Notes: generated from the sequence alone by a model not told the origin. Positions 33,813-42,983 are shown, counted from the stretch's first letter. The stretch is DNA of 64,000 nt from Candidatus Nitrosopumilus sp. (GCA_029863275.1 JAOTVS010000001.1:1-64000); one strand, 5' to 3'. Program-made: numbers and translations.

Positions 33813-34568
33813 GTGAAAAAAATGAATACTGAACTTTTAAAAAATATTGAGGAAGCAATAAAAAAAACGGTTCCAAAAAAACGAATTGCCATAGCCTTTT
33901 CAGGTGGAGTTGATAGTACTTTAATTTCAAAAATCTTGAATGATTTAGAATATGATATTACATTGCTGACAATTGGTTTTTCAGAATCTCATGACATATT
34001 GTTTGCCAAAGAGGTTAATCAAAAATTAAAATTTCCTCACTATATTTTAGAAATTGATGATGATTCATTTGAAAAAGTATCATTGGATATTAATAAAACC
34101 ATAAAAACTAACAATCTATCCTGGAATGAAAACTGTATTGCATTCTACTATGTTTCAAAGCTCGCAAAAAGTTTGGATCTTGATACTGTTGTTACTGCAA
34201 ATGGAATTGACGAGCTATTTTGTGGCTATGATGCCTACCGAGAAGTGTTCTATCAAGGTGAATCAGGATTAAATAAGTTAATGGATTTAAAATTAGAAAA
34301 TGAAATTAAAATGATGAAGGCAGTAAATATAGTATCTTCTGAATTTAAAGTAAAAATTCTTCAACCTTTATTATCATCTGAATTTATAGTATTTGCAAAA
34401 ACCATTCCTATTTCAGATAAAATACTTGATTCTGAAGACTTGATAAGAAAACATGTTATTCGTAAACTAGCTCAAGACTTGGGAGTTCCAGAAATTTCAT
34501 ACACAAAAAGAAAAAAAGCATTACAATATGGTACAAAAATTCATAAAAAATTATTAAAAACTAGGTAG
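33813..34568 (+). CDS. Asparagine synthase-like ATP-pyrophosphatase
   Basis: A 251-residue protein equal to the synthetase half of AsnB without the glutaminase domain. The PP-loop is FSGGVDSTL near residue 28. The AsnB-like second block is TANGIDELFCGYDAYREVF. It should adenylate a carboxylate or similar substrate; without an amidotransferase part it would need free ammonia or a partner. The substrate is not evident. It overlaps the purB end tail to tail. Confidence 0.82.
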   Translation: MKKMNTELLKNIEEAIKKTVPKKRIAIAFSGGVDSTLISKILNDLEYDITLLTIGFSESHDILFAKEVNQKLKFPHYILEIDDDSFEKVSLDINKTIKTNNLSWNENCIAFYYVSKLAKSLDLDTVVTANGIDELFCGYDAYREVFYQGESGLNKLMDLKLENEIKMMKAVNIVSSEFKVKILQPLLSSEFIVFAKTIPISDKILDSEDLIRKHVIRKLAQDLGVPEISYTKRKKALQYGTKIHKKLLKTR

Positions 34569-35922
34569 ATTTTTTACAGTTTTTTTGAACTGATTTGTTC
34601 ACATTATTGATAATAATGCTTGATGCCCCAAGATGTTTTTCGGGAGAAAAAATAGCATCAATCTCCTTATCTGTGAGTTTGGATGAAAATGCTTTATCTT
34701 GTTTTATGGCATCTTTATACTGCAATCCCTTATCTTTTGCCTCAAATGCAACTCTTTGTACATCTCTGTATGCTACAAATCTGGGAATTCCCTTTTTGAT
34801 TAAGGCCTCTAAAACAAACTCTGAAAAAATTTGACCCTTTGTGATGTATAGATTACTGACTATTTTTTTCTCATTTACAACCAGGTTTGAAACAATTTTG
34901 GTCATTGTTTCAAGCATTTCATCTAGTAGTATAGCTGCAGTTGGAAGAATAAATCTTTCATTTGCAGAATTTGAAAGATCACGCTCATGCCACAAAGGTA
35001 TATTTTCAAAGGAAACTCCAACTTGACTTCGTAATAATTTTGATAATGAAGAAACTCGTTCACTTTTGATTGGATTTCGTTTAACTGGTACTGCACTACT
35101 CCCCATTTGGCCTTTTTTGAATTGTTCTGCGACCTCACCTATTTCTGTTCTCTGCAAATTCCTAATTTCAATTGCAATTTTCTCTAGAGTCGTTCCAATT
35201 AATGCCAATTCAAATACGTATTCTGCGTATCTTTCTCGCGGAATTATTTGAGTTGTAACTTCTGCTGGAAATAAGTTTAATCGTTTTGCCACTCGTCTTT
35301 GAACTTCAACTGACTTTGCACCCATTAATGATCCAGTACCGACAACTCCCAAGGTTTTACAAATTAAGATCCTTTTCTTCAACTCGTCAATTCTCTCAAC
35401 ATGTTTTGACATTTCTGCTGCCCAATTTGCAAATTTTAAACCAAATGAGATAATACTTGCATGTTGACCATGTGTTCTGCCAACTGCTGGGATCTTTGCA
35501 TGCTTGACTGCTCTTTTTGCTAAAATTAATGCTAGTTTGGCAACTTTTGGCTCGATAATTTTTAGAGCATCTCTCATTTGCATAGAATTGCTAGTGTCTA
35601 CCAAGTCATTACTTGTTAAGCCATAATGGATCCAAGGCCTTACTTCTTTACTGCACTTTTCACTTAAGGATTCAACCAAAGCTGCCGTGTCATGGTCACT
35701 TTTTGCTTCCAATTCCTTAATTCGTTTTGCAGTTATCTTTCCTGAATTTGCTGCCTTGAGAACTTTTTTCCCAACACTTTTTGGTATTATTCCAATTTCG
35801 CTTTGAGAAACTGCTGCTGCCCCTTCAATTTGTAACTGATAATCAACTTTTTTTTGCTCACTAAAAATTTCCATCATTTCTCTGGTCCCATAACGACCAT
35901 TATCTATGGGTAATATTGCCAA
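34561..35922 (-). CDS. purB: Adenylosuccinate lyase
   Basis: Fumarase/aspartase-superfamily enzyme acting twice in purine synthesis. The signature is GSSAVPVKRNPIKSE (flexible loop with catalytic Ser). Other blocks are HYGLTSNDLVDTSNSMQM and VGRTHGQHASI with the catalytic His. Length 453 aa is normal. Confidence 0.96.
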   Translation of the reverse strand: MAILPIDNGRYGTREMMEIFSEQKKVDYQLQIEGAAAVSQSEIGIIPKSVGKKVLKAANSGKITAKRIKELEAKSDHDTAALVESLSEKCSKEVRPWIHYGLTSNDLVDTSNSMQMRDALKIIEPKVAKLALILAKRAVKHAKIPAVGRTHGQHASIISFGLKFANWAAEMSKHVERIDELKKRILICKTLGVVGTGSLMGAKSVEVQRRVAKRLNLFPAEVTTQIIPRERYAEYVFELALIGTTLEKIAIEIRNLQRTEIGEVAEQFKKGQMGSSAVPVKRNPIKSERVSSLSKLLRSQVGVSFENIPLWHERDLSNSANERFILPTAAILLDEMLETMTKIVSNLVVNEKKIVSNLYITKGQIFSEFVLEALIKKGIPRFVAYRDVQRVAFEAKDKGLQYKDAIKQDKAFSSKLTDKEIDAIFSPEKHLGASSIIINNVNKSVQKNCKKST

Positions 35923-36045
35923 CGATTCTTCTTTTTTTGTATCGAAAATAAATCTACTTCTTTCTATGTTTGAGCCTAAAATACAAATATTTTATTAAAA
36001 ATAAATGGGAATTTTAACGGAGCTAAATTAAAGAATAATTGAATA

Positions 36046-36161
36046 ATGCAATGGTGCTAAATGACTCCTATGGCACAGACGAATGATATCTTAGGGATTG
36101 TCTATGGTCTGGTAAACGATAAACAATTGAATGACTCTAATTCTGTAATGCACCATTGCAT
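36046..36161. ncRNA. Long-range inverted repeat, RNA candidate
   Basis: ATGCAATGGTGC (36046-36057) and GCACCATTGCAT (36150-36161) are perfect 12-base complements closing a 92-base interior. Inside, ATTGT can pair with ACAAT, and AATGACTC occurs twice (near 36060 and 36129). The region has no ORF. It could be a structured small RNA with a terminal stem or a remnant of a small element with inverted ends. The rest of the gene-free stretch 35923-36285 shows only GGGT-CTAAA-ACCC as a further small hairpin near 36230. Confidence 0.45.
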
Positions 36162-36285
36162 GATATAGATAAGATATTACTACATTTAACCAACACTAAG
36201 AAATCGTTCATACAAATCATCAGTGCATTTGGGTCTAAAACCCTCTAAAATAAACTCGGGTAACAGGAAATTTCAAAGACTCATT

Positions 36286-36492
36286 TTAGAGGCGAATTAG
36301 ACTCTTTAGTATTTTATCAATTATCAGAATTTCTTCCTGTTTCTCTTTGATCGTATTTTCGTTCCAACTTTTCATAAATTCAGATTTTTCATCCAATTTT
36401 TTTAAATTTAGAACTTGTTTTTCTAAATAATTTTTGTAATCTTGTAACATATCTAATCCCTTGTTGTGTTTGTCTTGAAAGGACTTGTCCAT
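36286..36492 (-). CDS. Small coiled-coil protein
   Basis: A 68-residue, highly charged helical protein (DMLQDYKNYLEKQVLNLKKLDEK) with heptad-like Leu spacing and no cysteines. It is followed upstream by the Cys-rich 68-residue gene on the same strand, 26 bases away, so they may form a pair. No family recognised. Confidence 0.55.
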   Translation of the reverse strand: MDKSFQDKHNKGLDMLQDYKNYLEKQVLNLKKLDEKSEFMKSWNENTIKEKQEEILIIDKILKSLIRL

Positions 36493-36517
36493 TTACAATT
36501 CTTCCTTTCAATGGACT

Positions 36518-36724
36518 TTATATTTTCCTGAAAATCTGGGATCTTGACTTTCCTTGGTGTTGTCCTTTTTCACACAAACTACAAATTTCCTGAATCATTG
36601 ATGCAACTTTATCTACGTCGTGTTCAAATTCTGCTTGAACAATAGCATTTTCTTCTTCATATCTATGACCAAATTCCTTAATTTCATTAGTACATTCACA
36701 TTTTTTACATAGACATTTTTTCAT
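36518..36724 (-). CDS. Small Cys-rich zinc-binding protein
   Basis: A 68-residue protein with KKCLCKKCECTNEI at the start and CSLCEKGQHQGKSRSQIF at the end, giving two Cys-pair sites likely to bind zinc, joined by an acidic helix (EHDVDKVASMIQEI). The ATG at 36724 is immediately before the Cys-rich part. AOA genomes hold many such proteins. Role unknown. Confidence 0.62.
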   Translation of the reverse strand: MKKCLCKKCECTNEIKEFGHRYEEENAIVQAEFEHDVDKVASMIQEICSLCEKGQHQGKSRSQIFRKI

Positions 36725-36814
36725 AATATCTAAAATCTCTTTAACTTAAAGAACTTTTGAAAATATACGGTACAAATCTGATAATCATAATTAAAACTCT
36801 ACTTAGGATTTAAA

Positions 36815-38293
36815 TTGTCTCAAAGGGTAATCTTACCATTATCAATGCCATCAATCACTCCAAAAAAAATAGCTGAAAATCAATATGAAATTGAAGCTGA
36901 TTCAAATCTTGGAATGAAGGTCCCTGTACGTATCTATGCAAATGATGCACTCCTCCAAAAAATGTTAACTGACAGAACAATAATGCAAGCAAAAAATGTT
37001 GCATCCATACCAGGAATTGTCAGTCATGGCGTAGTGTTGCCTGATGGGCATGAGGGTTATGGCTTTCCCGTAGGTGGTGTGGCAGCAATGGATGCAAAAG
37101 AAGGAATGATTAGTCCCGGTGGAGTGGGTTATGACATTAATTGTGGTGTTAGACTACTTCGCTCAAACTTAACTGAAGACATGGTACGCTCAAAACTCAA
37201 AGAACTGGTCACTGACTTGTTTAGCTCTATTCCTTCAGGTGTTGGTTCTAAGGGCTCTGTAAAACTAAATCACTCACAGCTTGATGAGGTCCTTACACGT
37301 GGAGTCAATTGGGCAATTGATAATGGATATGGCTCATCTCATGATGCAGAAGTTTGCGAAGAAAACGGACAAATTGATAATGCTGATCCTAATAAAATTT
37401 CAGACAAGGCCAGAAAAAGAGGTTTACCGCAACTTGGATCACTTGGTTCTGGAAATCATTTTCTTGAAGTGCAAAAGGTATCAGAAATTCATGATGAGGA
37501 AGCTGCTGAAAAAATGGGAATTACAAAAGGGACAATTACAGTTTTGCTTCACTGCGGTTCACGAGGGTTTGGACATCAAGTGTGTAGTGATTATCTTAGA
37601 GTAGCTGAGCAAGCAATGGAGAAATATAATATTCATTTGAATGATAGAGAACTTGCATGTGTTCCAAATACATCTGAAGAAGGAGAGTCTTACAGAACGG
37701 CAATGTTTGCTGCATTGAATTATGCGTGGAGCAACAGACAAATGTTAACACACTGGACTAGAAAATCATTTGAGCGAGTTTTCAATCAATCCGAATCTGA
37801 TTTGGACATGAATCTTGTTTATGATGTTGCACATAATATTGCCAAAGTTGAAAAACATAAGGTCAATGGTGAGGAAAGAAAACTTGTGGTTCACAGAAAA
37901 GGTGCAACACGTGCCTTTCCAGCAAATAAAGAAGAGGTTCCCTTAAAGTATAGACATCTTGGACAACCAGTATTAGTTCCAGGTTCAATGGGTACTGCTA
38001 GCTGGATACTACTTGGACAACCAAATTCAATGAACTTGAGTTTTGGATCTACAGCTCACGGCGCAGGACGAACCATGTCTAGATCAAAGGCTAGGAGAAA
38101 TTATACTGAAGATGACGTTAAAAAATCATTAAATGATAAAGGGATATTCATTAAAGCATTGACTAGAGATGGAGTGGTAGAGGAGACCCCTCATGCATAC
38201 AAGGATGTTGATGCGGTGGTAAATGTCTCCCATGAGTTAGGAATCGCCACCAAAGTGGCAAAATTAGTGCCTATAGGCGTGATTAAAGGTTGA
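36815..38293 (+). CDS. rtcB: RNA-splicing ligase RtcB
   Basis: GTP- and Mn-dependent ligase that joins tRNA exons after intron removal. The metal-binding Cys is in GVGYDINCGVRLL, further ligands are in GSLGSGNHFLEVQ and LHCGSRGFGHQ, and the guanylated His lies in TAHGAGRTMSRSKA. At 492 residues there is no intein. The start is a TTG at 36815. It overlaps the next gene by four bases. Its substrates include the intron-bearing tRNA-Leu, tRNA-Ile and tRNA-Trp in this window. Confidence 0.96.
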   Translation: MSQRVILPLSMPSITPKKIAENQYEIEADSNLGMKVPVRIYANDALLQKMLTDRTIMQAKNVASIPGIVSHGVVLPDGHEGYGFPVGGVAAMDAKEGMISPGGVGYDINCGVRLLRSNLTEDMVRSKLKELVTDLFSSIPSGVGSKGSVKLNHSQLDEVLTRGVNWAIDNGYGSSHDAEVCEENGQIDNADPNKISDKARKRGLPQLGSLGSGNHFLEVQKVSEIHDEEAAEKMGITKGTITVLLHCGSRGFGHQVCSDYLRVAEQAMEKYNIHLNDRELACVPNTSEEGESYRTAMFAALNYAWSNRQMLTHWTRKSFERVFNQSESDLDMNLVYDVAHNIAKVEKHKVNGEERKLVVHRKGATRAFPANKEEVPLKYRHLGQPVLVPGSMGTASWILLGQPNSMNLSFGSTAHGAGRTMSRSKARRNYTEDDVKKSLNDKGIFIKALTRDGVVEETPHAYKDVDAVVNVSHELGIATKVAKLVPIGVIKG

Positions 38294-38694
38294 GCGAAGA
38301 TTCTGAACTAGAAAGACTAAAGGCAAAACGACTAGCAGAGATGCAGAAAAATATTTCTTCCCTAAAAAAAACAAAGTCTGCCGAAGCTCCAGAAAAAAAA
38401 GAAACACAGAACCCTCGTGACGTTGTGCTAAGTTTTTTGGGTTTTCGTGGACAAGAAGTACTAGAAAACGCAGAGAATCAATTTCCCATTGAAACTAAAA
38501 GTATCATTGTACAAATATCACAATTGATTAAAACTGGAGAACTAAATGAAAAATTAGATGGAGGGCAATTATTGTCATTGTTTAGATCAATTGGACTTAA
38601 CGTGAGAATGAATACAAAAATCAACGTTGAACAAGATGGAAAATTTGTATCGTTATCTGAAAAAATAAGTAGTTCTAAAAATAATGATGAATAA
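38290..38694 (+). CDS. PDCD5/TFAR19-like DNA-binding protein
   Basis: A 134-residue protein whose start (ERLKAKRLAEMQKNI) matches the archaeal PDCD5-like family, with a Lys-rich linker and a helical C-terminal part. It differs from shorter members by extra C-terminal residues (SIGLNVRMNTKINVEQDGKFVSLSEK). The TTG start overlaps the rtcB stop and its own stop overlaps the next ATG by one base, so three genes are coupled. Function in archaea is unsettled. Confidence 0.7.
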   Translation: MSEDSELERLKAKRLAEMQKNISSLKKTKSAEAPEKKETQNPRDVVLSFLGFRGQEVLENAENQFPIETKSIIVQISQLIKTGELNEKLDGGQLLSLFRSIGLNVRMNTKINVEQDGKFVSLSEKISSSKNNDE

Positions 38695-39008
38695 TGAGTA
38701 CTACATTAGAAGTTAGTACCAAAAATTATAGAGATGATAGTCTTGCAGTCAAGATGGCTTTATCTCACATAGAGACTCTAGTTGGAAGTGTAAATGGTTA
38801 TTCGCTTAGCGAACCCCACTCAAAATTTGGTTGGACATTTTTTAAAATAGCAATGAAACCAGATTTACAGGATGGTATAGAGAAAAAATTTGCAGATATG
38901 ATAGAAAAATACCGTTGGAGTAATCCATCAGAAAAATTTACAAAATTTATGACAGACTATTTTAAATCCAAAGGTTGTGACATTAAAATTAAATTAGTAG
39001 ATTCCTAG
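38694..39008 (+). CDS. Hypothetical protein in rtcB operon
   Basis: A 104-residue soluble alpha/beta protein with [18 protein letters not shown] and [13 protein letters not shown]. It is the third gene of the rtcB unit (TAATG overlap with the previous gene) and ends four bases inside the convergent rps11 stop. No family recognised. Confidence 0.68.
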   Translation: MSTTLEVSTKNYRDDSLAVKMALSHIETLVGSVNGYSLSEPHSKFGWTFFKIAMKPDLQDGIEKKFADMIEKYRWSNPSEKFTKFMTDYFKSKGCDIKIKLVDS

Positions 39009-39517
39009 ACTCTTCTTCCTCTCTTTCCACCTTTCTTTCTGGTGGTATCGTGAGGTATTGGTGTAACATCATCAATTCTACCTATTTTGAAGCCTCCTCT
39101 AGCTAATGCTCTGATTGCAGCTTGTGCTCCCGGACCTGGGACTCTAGAACCTACTCCTCCAACTGCACGAACTCTAATATGAAATCCCGTAAACCCCTTT
39201 GTCTTTGCAGATTCAATTACAGTATTTGCTGCTTTCATTGCAGCAAAAGGAGATGATTCATATCTATCAGCATTAACATGTACCCCTCCTGAGCTAAGAG
39301 CAACAGTTTCTGCTCCAGTAAGATCAGTCATATGAATAATTGTGTTATTGTAACTACTGTAAATATGAGCAATACCCCATTTGGCAGGACCTTCTTTTTT
39401 TGTCTCAGGTTCACCTTTAGCCTTTACATCATATTTTGTCTCTTCTGCCACAGATTCAGCTTGAATTTCTTCAACTGGGGCTGGTTTTTCCTCGATCTTG
39501 GCTTCAGTTTCTGACAA
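39005..39517 (-). CDS. rps11: Small-subunit ribosomal protein uS11 with acidic N-terminal extension
   Basis: Residues about 46-170 are canonical archaeal uS11 ([21 protein letters not shown], ending [10 protein letters not shown]), which lines the mRNA exit region of the small subunit. The first 45 residues are an acidic, Pro/Glu/Ala-rich extension ([20 protein letters not shown]) not present in most archaeal homologues. The start is the first ATG; a start at the core would have no good codon, so the extension seems real. Confidence 0.94.
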   Translation of the reverse strand: MSETEAKIEEKPAPVEEIQAESVAEETKYDVKAKGEPETKKEGPAKWGIAHIYSSYNNTIIHMTDLTGAETVALSSGGVHVNADRYESSPFAAMKAANTVIESAKTKGFTGFHIRVRAVGGVGSRVPGPGAQAAIRALARGGFKIGRIDDVTPIPHDTTRKKGGKRGRRV

Positions 39518-39592
39518 TGTCTGCTTAGACCTAAAAGGGTTTAAAAAACATTGATTTTTCTGGAAAATTTCTGATTTTCCTGATTTTGATTA

Positions 39593-39955
39593 ATGGCAAT
39601 AATTCATATACGATCACAGATTTCTTTGCATGTGAAATCAATTCTATTAGTTGCAATAGCAGTTGCAACAGCTGCGGCTCTTTTGGGATCATTACTTTTT
39701 TCATTTTTATCACCTATAGATAATAAACCGCAACAAATCCAACTTGAAGAGAAATGTGAGAAAATTGCAATTGAAGGATTTCAAATACAAGTAAAGTATT
39801 CTGAAATAAATTTTGAGATAATGCCAAAAGAAGATGCAGACCAATTACGGCATCTGGATGATTTATGGATAAGAGACTGTGTATCAAATTTATCTGCTGA
39901 AAAAATCTTCGAAATTGCAAAAAATGCAGAACAAGATTACTACTCAGGAGAATAA
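39593..39955 (+). CDS. Membrane-anchored hypothetical protein
   Basis: A 120-residue protein with an N-terminal membrane span (SILLVAIAVATAAALLGSLLFSFL) and an outside domain with two Cys (EEKCEKIAIEG, IRDCVSNLS) that may form a disulphide. The acidic C-terminus ends DYYSGE. Divergent from rps11. Not recognised. Confidence 0.68.
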   Translation: MAIIHIRSQISLHVKSILLVAIAVATAAALLGSLLFSFLSPIDNKPQQIQLEEKCEKIAIEGFQIQVKYSEINFEIMPKEDADQLRHLDDLWIRDCVSNLSAEKIFEIAKNAEQDYYSGE

Positions 39956-39962
39956 TCTAATG

Positions 39963-40916
39963 CTAATTTTTAAAATGTCGCCAACCAAGATCCTTTAGAG
40001 GTTTTAATTTTTTATTTTTTTCAATAAATACCCCAGTTCCTTTTAGGACCTGGCCCACCTCGATTACAGGAGTGTTGGAAAGAATTGCATTTCTAATTAT
40101 CTTTGATTTATTTTTCTTTGCCACGGTAAATACAATTTCATATTCTTCTCCACCATGAAACACAAATCTTTCAAGATTTTTCTTGTGTTTTTTAGAAAAT
40201 TCTTTAATATCTTTTTTGCAAGGAATGTTATTAATAACGAATTTACATTTGCTTTGTTTTGCCATTTCATTTAATGTGGTGGAGAGACCATCACTTGAAT
40301 CCATAGATGATGTAAAATAATCTTTATTTTTGAGACCAAAATCCAATCTAGGCTCTGGTCTCATTACTGATTTTTTTGCTTTTCTTGAAAAGTTATCATT
40401 TTCTCTCATATTTTTTAATAGTATCTCTAACCCTGCTGCAGTATATCCAAATGGCCCTGTTACAAAAATTAAATCCCCTACATTTGCCCCTTTTCTATGT
40501 ATTATCTTACCTGCAGATCCAAAAATGCAGACATGAAATACTATTTCCTTACCTTGATTGGTATCTCCTCCCAAAATATTAATTTTAAAATCTTTTGATG
40601 CTCTTTTGAATCCCTGAGATATTTTACCAATCGTCTTTTTAGAAATTCCTTTAGGTAAATTTATAGAAATCATTCCAAATTTTGGCTTGACTCCCTTTGC
40701 TGCAAAATCACTTATGCACGCTACCACACTCTTTCTGGCTGCATCAGTTAGATTCATTTGAGATGGAATATCAGTACTTTGAACAAGAGTATCAACTTTG
40801 ACGATCATATTGACAGTTCCTATTCTAAATGATTCTACATCTTCTGAAATAAAATTTTTATTCCCAAATGTTTTTTGAAATATTTTAATTATTTCTGTTT
40901 CATCTAATTTCTTCAT
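39963..40916 (-). CDS. thiL: Thiamine-monophosphate kinase
   Basis: ATP-dependent kinase of the AIR-synthase/PurM-like superfamily that makes thiamine pyrophosphate. Signature parts are VKVDTLVQSTDIP, the GGDTNQGKEIVF segment, SMDSSDGLSTTLNEM and FHGGEEYEIVF. It has 317 residues. Its start overlaps the end of the phosphohexomutase gene by 17 bases. Confidence 0.9.
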   Translation of the reverse strand: MKKLDETEIIKIFQKTFGNKNFISEDVESFRIGTVNMIVKVDTLVQSTDIPSQMNLTDAARKSVVACISDFAAKGVKPKFGMISINLPKGISKKTIGKISQGFKRASKDFKINILGGDTNQGKEIVFHVCIFGSAGKIIHRKGANVGDLIFVTGPFGYTAAGLEILLKNMRENDNFSRKAKKSVMRPEPRLDFGLKNKDYFTSSMDSSDGLSTTLNEMAKQSKCKFVINNIPCKKDIKEFSKKHKKNLERFVFHGGEEYEIVFTVAKKNKSKIIRNAILSNTPVIEVGQVLKGTGVFIEKNKKLKPLKDLGWRHFKN

Positions 40917-42198
40917 AACATTGATTCACTAGTTCGATTGATTCTTTAACTATTTTTCTACATTTAGCCAAGTTGTTTGATTCAGCTGAAATTCTAATTA
41001 TGTCTTCAGTGTTTGATTTCCTAATCAAAACCCAACTGTCTTCATCAATTATTCCTTTGATTCCATCTAAGGTATTTACCTCTGAATATTTTGTATTGAA
41101 TTTATTGCCAACTTTCTCTATCACTTTATCATGATAATCTGAATCTACACTTGTTTTTTCTCGAACTTGGAAATAATTTTCCATAAAGGTCAAAACTTCA
41201 TTTAATCTAGAACTTCCTACCATTGAGGCGATCAATCCACTTGCAAGAATTCCTTCCCTGCAGTAATTAAATTCAGGTAAAACAAAACCTGCACTACTTC
41301 CTTCACCTCCTGCCTGAGCTTGTGTTTTTATCATCAAATCAATAACGTTTGCTTCGCCTACTTTTGAGCGCTGAACCTTTCCACCATTTTCTTTAATAAA
41401 TTTCTCAATTGAAACACTAGTATCTATGCTTAACACAAAATTTCTATAACCAAGATCTAAAGATTTTGCGATTCCTAATCCCAAAGTAACATCTGGAGTT
41501 TGTTTTTCCCCATTTCTTACAACCACTAATCGATCTCCATCTAAATCAAACGCAAATCCAATATCATTGGTTAGAGATGCTGAGACAAGGTCTGTCAAGT
41601 TATCCGTAGTCGGATCAGTCCCCCTAGTACATCCATTCAAATTTGGATTAATTATTTGTACATTACAACCTAATTCTTTTAATAAATTTGGGGCATATTC
41701 TTTTGCAGCTCCCCCTCCTATATCCATAGCAATTTTAGGCGTGTTTTTGATATTTCCAATAATTTTTTTTGCATCATCTAGATACGTAGTTTCTATTTCC
41801 TCTTCAGAACCAATAGATGATTTTTGAATTTCCTGATTTTGCAAAATTTGAGGAAGCTCACTTTCATTAATTCCCCTTCCATCAATAATGAATTTCAACC
41901 CATTCCACTCAATGGGGTTATGTGAAGATGTAACGATAACCCCTGCACCGTATTTTCGTGATTCACGAAATACAACAGGAGTTGGTGCAGTTCCAAGATT
42001 AAAGACATTTATCCCATTTTGTTGTAAAGCTGCACAAGCAGTTTCCTTGACCATAGTACCTGATGGTCTTGTATCCTTTCCGATTACACATTTTTGAGAC
42101 TTGATTAAAGAAGAAAAATTATTACAAAATTCAAGTACTTCTCTTAAAGTAAAATCATCTCCAAAAATACCTCTTATACCGGAAATAGTTTTTTTCAT
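40900..42198 (-). CDS. Phosphohexomutase (GlmM/phosphomannomutase family)
   Basis: Alpha-D-phosphohexomutase that moves phosphate between C1 and C6 of a sugar phosphate. The phosphoserine loop is TSSHNPIEWNG near residue 95, the metal loop is DLDGDRL, and the sugar-binding loop is GGEGSSAG. At 432 residues it is slightly short. GlmM (glucosamine) and ManB (mannose/glucose) activities cannot be separated by eye. First gene of the pair with thiL. Confidence 0.88.
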   Translation of the reverse strand: MKKTISGIRGIFGDDFTLREVLEFCNNFSSLIKSQKCVIGKDTRPSGTMVKETACAALQQNGINVFNLGTAPTPVVFRESRKYGAGVIVTSSHNPIEWNGLKFIIDGRGINESELPQILQNQEIQKSSIGSEEEIETTYLDDAKKIIGNIKNTPKIAMDIGGGAAKEYAPNLLKELGCNVQIINPNLNGCTRGTDPTTDNLTDLVSASLTNDIGFAFDLDGDRLVVVRNGEKQTPDVTLGLGIAKSLDLGYRNFVLSIDTSVSIEKFIKENGGKVQRSKVGEANVIDLMIKTQAQAGGEGSSAGFVLPEFNYCREGILASGLIASMVGSSRLNEVLTFMENYFQVREKTSVDSDYHDKVIEKVGNKFNTKYSEVNTLDGIKGIIDEDSWVLIRKSNTEDIIRISAESNNLAKCRKIVKESIELVNQCYEEIR

Positions 42199-42251
42199 CT
42201 GATTAAAACCAGAAAGGCTTTTTATAAACTCTGATAGAGTAAGCCAAAAGC

Positions 42252-42325
42252 GCCTCGATAGCTCAGCCTGGTAGAGCGAACGCCTCGTAAGCGTTAGGTC
42301 GCGGGTTCAGATCCCGTTCGAGGCT
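42252..42325 (+). tRNA. tRNA-Thr (CGT anticodon)
   Basis: Acceptor GCCTCGA pairs with TCGAGGC, the anticodon arm is AACGC-CTCGTAA-GCGTT (CGT, Thr ACG) and the T-arm is GCGGG-TTCAGAT-CCCGT. No intron. The body is almost the same as tRNA-Thr (GGT) at 12.4 kb. Confidence 0.95.
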
Positions 42326-42351
42326 TTCATCATAATAAATTTTTTTTTAAC

Positions 42352-42493
42352 TTAGGATTTTAAATCATTTAGGGTTTCAATATCTATTTCAAGTTCTTTT
42401 CCTAATCCCTTCCACCATTGTTTTTTCTCCCCTGTCATATCTTTCCTTACTATTACCTTGAATTGTCCTTTATAGATCTGTCGGTTTAATCAC
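42352..42493 (-). pseudogene. Small gene with a probable frameshift
   Basis: On the minus strand a GTG at 42493 begins MIKPTD, then meets CTA TAA. Skipping one base puts translation into an open frame reading YKGQFKVIVRKDMTGEKKQ and on to GKELEIDIETLNDLKS with a TAA. The second frame has no start codon before the internal ATG at 42438, yet its Lys/Trp-rich text looks coding. A TATA-like box lies near 42515. Options are a single-base indel, a sequencing error, programmed +1 shifting, or a 28-residue gene from 42438. Confidence 0.4.
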
Positions 42494-42523
42494 ACTTGAT
42501 CAATTCATAATTTATTATAAAAA

Positions 42524-42706
42524 TTAATTTTCTTTTACTTCTTGTTTATTTTTCCACTTTCGATAGAAGATAATCATTAACGCACCAGCTGCACAAACCC
42601 AAAACACTGGTGATAATCCAATCTCTACTTGTGGAATAGCACCTACAAATGCCAATATCATTATTACAACAAGACCCAATCCTATTAATTCCGGTATTTT
42701 TACCAT
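42524..42706 (-). CDS. Two-span small membrane protein
   Basis: A 60-residue protein from MVKIPELIGLGLVVIMILAF with two membrane spans and a basic tail (YRKWKNKQEVKEN). A longer frame extends to 42841, but it overlaps the divergent gene and its extra part reads poorly, so I use the ATG at 42706. Unknown function. Confidence 0.58.
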   Translation of the reverse strand: MVKIPELIGLGLVVIMILAFVGAIPQVEIGLSPVFWVCAAGALMIIFYRKWKNKQEVKEN

Positions 42707-42743
42707 AATTATTCTATTTTCGATTGGTAATTCAAAAAGATAT

Positions 42744-42980
42744 ATGGTTTTGCAAACAAAAAAATTTGTGGATAAATATCTTCTAGTAATACTAATTTTT
42801 ATGATTGTAGGTATTCCAATCGCTTTTTTCTCTCCAACCACTGGAGAGCTTCGAGAACCACCACTAATTCCATTATTTTATGCATCTATTGCAGGTATAA
42901 TCATTATTTTTCTTTATAGCGCATTCAAAGAACGAAAGGAAAAACAAAAAGAAAGGACAAAACGAAGATCTAAAAAATAA
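42744..42980 (+). CDS. Two-span small membrane protein
   Basis: A 78-residue protein with two hydrophobic spans (YLLVILIFMIVGIPIAFF; LFYASIAGIIIIFLY) joined by a Pro-rich loop and a strongly basic tail (KERKEKQKERTKRRSKK). It is divergent from a second small two-span gene 37 bases away, and the two may interact. No family recognised. Confidence 0.62.
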   Translation: MVLQTKKFVDKYLLVILIFMIVGIPIAFFSPTTGELREPPLIPLFYASIAGIIIIFLYSAFKERKEKQKERTKRRSKK

Positions 42981-42983
42981 TTT

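Noticed and set aside
42707..42841. Longer N-terminus for the minus-strand two-span protein
   Set aside because: The additional 45 residues overlap the divergent gene and do not resemble a membrane protein start; ATG 42706 directly precedes the first span.
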